Origin: Candidatus Brocadia sp.
Lineage (GTDB): Bacteria; Planctomycetota; Brocadiia; Brocadiales; Brocadiaceae
Assembly: GCA_030837935.1 (NCBI GenBank)
Contig: JAUQXU010000344.1
Location: 1-14,680, forward strand
Length of the DNA: 14,680 nt
Direction of reading: 5' to 3'
Of this stretch, positions 14,429 through 14,680 are shown piece by piece. Made by a program: the position numbers and the translations under genes. The notes below the pieces were generated by a model that did not search any database, was not told where the DNA came from, and saw nothing but the letters and a program-made list of their open reading frames with translations. Numbering within the stretch: the first letter of the stretch is position 1; every line of letters begins with the position of its first letter.

Positions 14429-14680
14429 TTATCATTCCCGCCTTAAAACGAATATCCTCTATGCATCGTGTACTCATCAATTCATTAATCCTGAAAATTA
14501 TAGCACCCTTCTCAAAGTTAGTCAAATGATGAATCAACGGTGTTGATTCAACACTAACATACAATACCCCTCTTTTAAAACCCGTAATCTCCGTACACTG
14601 ACAAATCTCTTCGCCAACAATATTCTGCCACGCCTCCTTCACCTTGTGATAAGTCTTATCAACGCCACTTCTCTTCGGAA
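14409..14680 (-). CDS. DUF721/DciA-like protein, 5' end outside the window
   Basis: The visible part is about 90 codons. The frame stays open from the window edge (PKRSGVDKTYHKVKEAWQ) through AWQNIVGEEICQCTEITGF to a stop at 14409, so the GTG at 14642 is probably not the true start. The W-x-x-I-V-G-x-E-I motif followed by beta-rich VLYVSVESTPLIHHL is typical of DUF721. DciA proteins of this family load the replicative DnaB helicase in the many bacteria that lack DnaC. The stop overlaps gyrB by 20 bases, and the recF-DUF721-gyrB order is common near replication origins, so recF, dnaN or dnaA may lie just beyond the right edge. Confidence 0.75.
   Translation of the reverse strand, partial: PKRSGVDKTYHKVKEAWQNIVGEEICQCTEITGFKRGVLYVSVESTPLIHHLTNFEKGAIIFRINELMSTRCIEDIRFKAGMINDDRRR

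Noticed and set aside
1..14680. CRISPR arrays, tRNA or rRNA genes, complete insertion sequences
   Set aside because: No regularly spaced repeats, no cloverleaf or rRNA-like stretches and no transposase frames were seen on either strand.

Overview
The window reads as a bacterial chromosome segment of moderately low GC. It has a long conserved core on the right, a nitrogen/lipid gene block in the middle, and a decayed accessory (defence-like) patch on the left. Tandem formate/nitrite-type channels, a lipid A gene, a stand-alone DUF542 iron-centre repair domain and a DksA-like regulator next to gyrB would fit an anammox-type planctomycete (Brocadiales). That assignment is an inference from gene content; no marker gene proves it.

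Right part (about 14680 down to 8868, all minus strand): a 5'-incomplete DUF721/DciA-like gene, gyrB, a DksA/TraR zinc-finger protein and an AMP-forming acyl-CoA synthetase follow each other with an overlap or gaps of 20-30 bases, so they probably form one transcription unit. After about 125 bases comes an RmlD-like short-chain dehydrogenase/reductase whose YxxxK lysine is replaced. DUF721 beside gyrB is the arrangement seen near the replication origin in many bacteria.

Middle part (5245-8871, plus strand): two tandem FNT-family channel genes, each with a near-perfect Shine-Dalgarno site, closed by a strong rho-independent terminator. Then comes a small multi-pass membrane protein overlapping lpxB by 8 bases. 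The stop codons of lpxB and the minus-strand reductase share the tetranucleotide TTAA, so the two converging genes have no spacer.

Left-middle (5244 down to 3286, minus strand): a probable 59-codon gene, a 64-aa DUF542 protein and yifB/comM, closely spaced. Divergence from the FNT genes leaves about 150 bases of shared control region. DUF542 proteins (RIC/ScdA N-terminus) are tied to repair of iron centres damaged by nitrosative stress, which would make sense beside nitrite channels.

Left part (1-3189, minus strand): remains of a defence locus. A PLD-nuclease/helicase gene is frameshifted once and cut off where its SNF2 helicase part should begin. It is followed directly by the C-terminal tail of an Eco57I/type IIG-like adenine methyltransferase. 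A second diverged copy of the same tail plus about 60 bases of flank lies 2 kb away in the same orientation. Between the two copies sits an intact 567-codon gene of unknown function whose C-terminus carries a weak HEPN-like R-x5-H motif.
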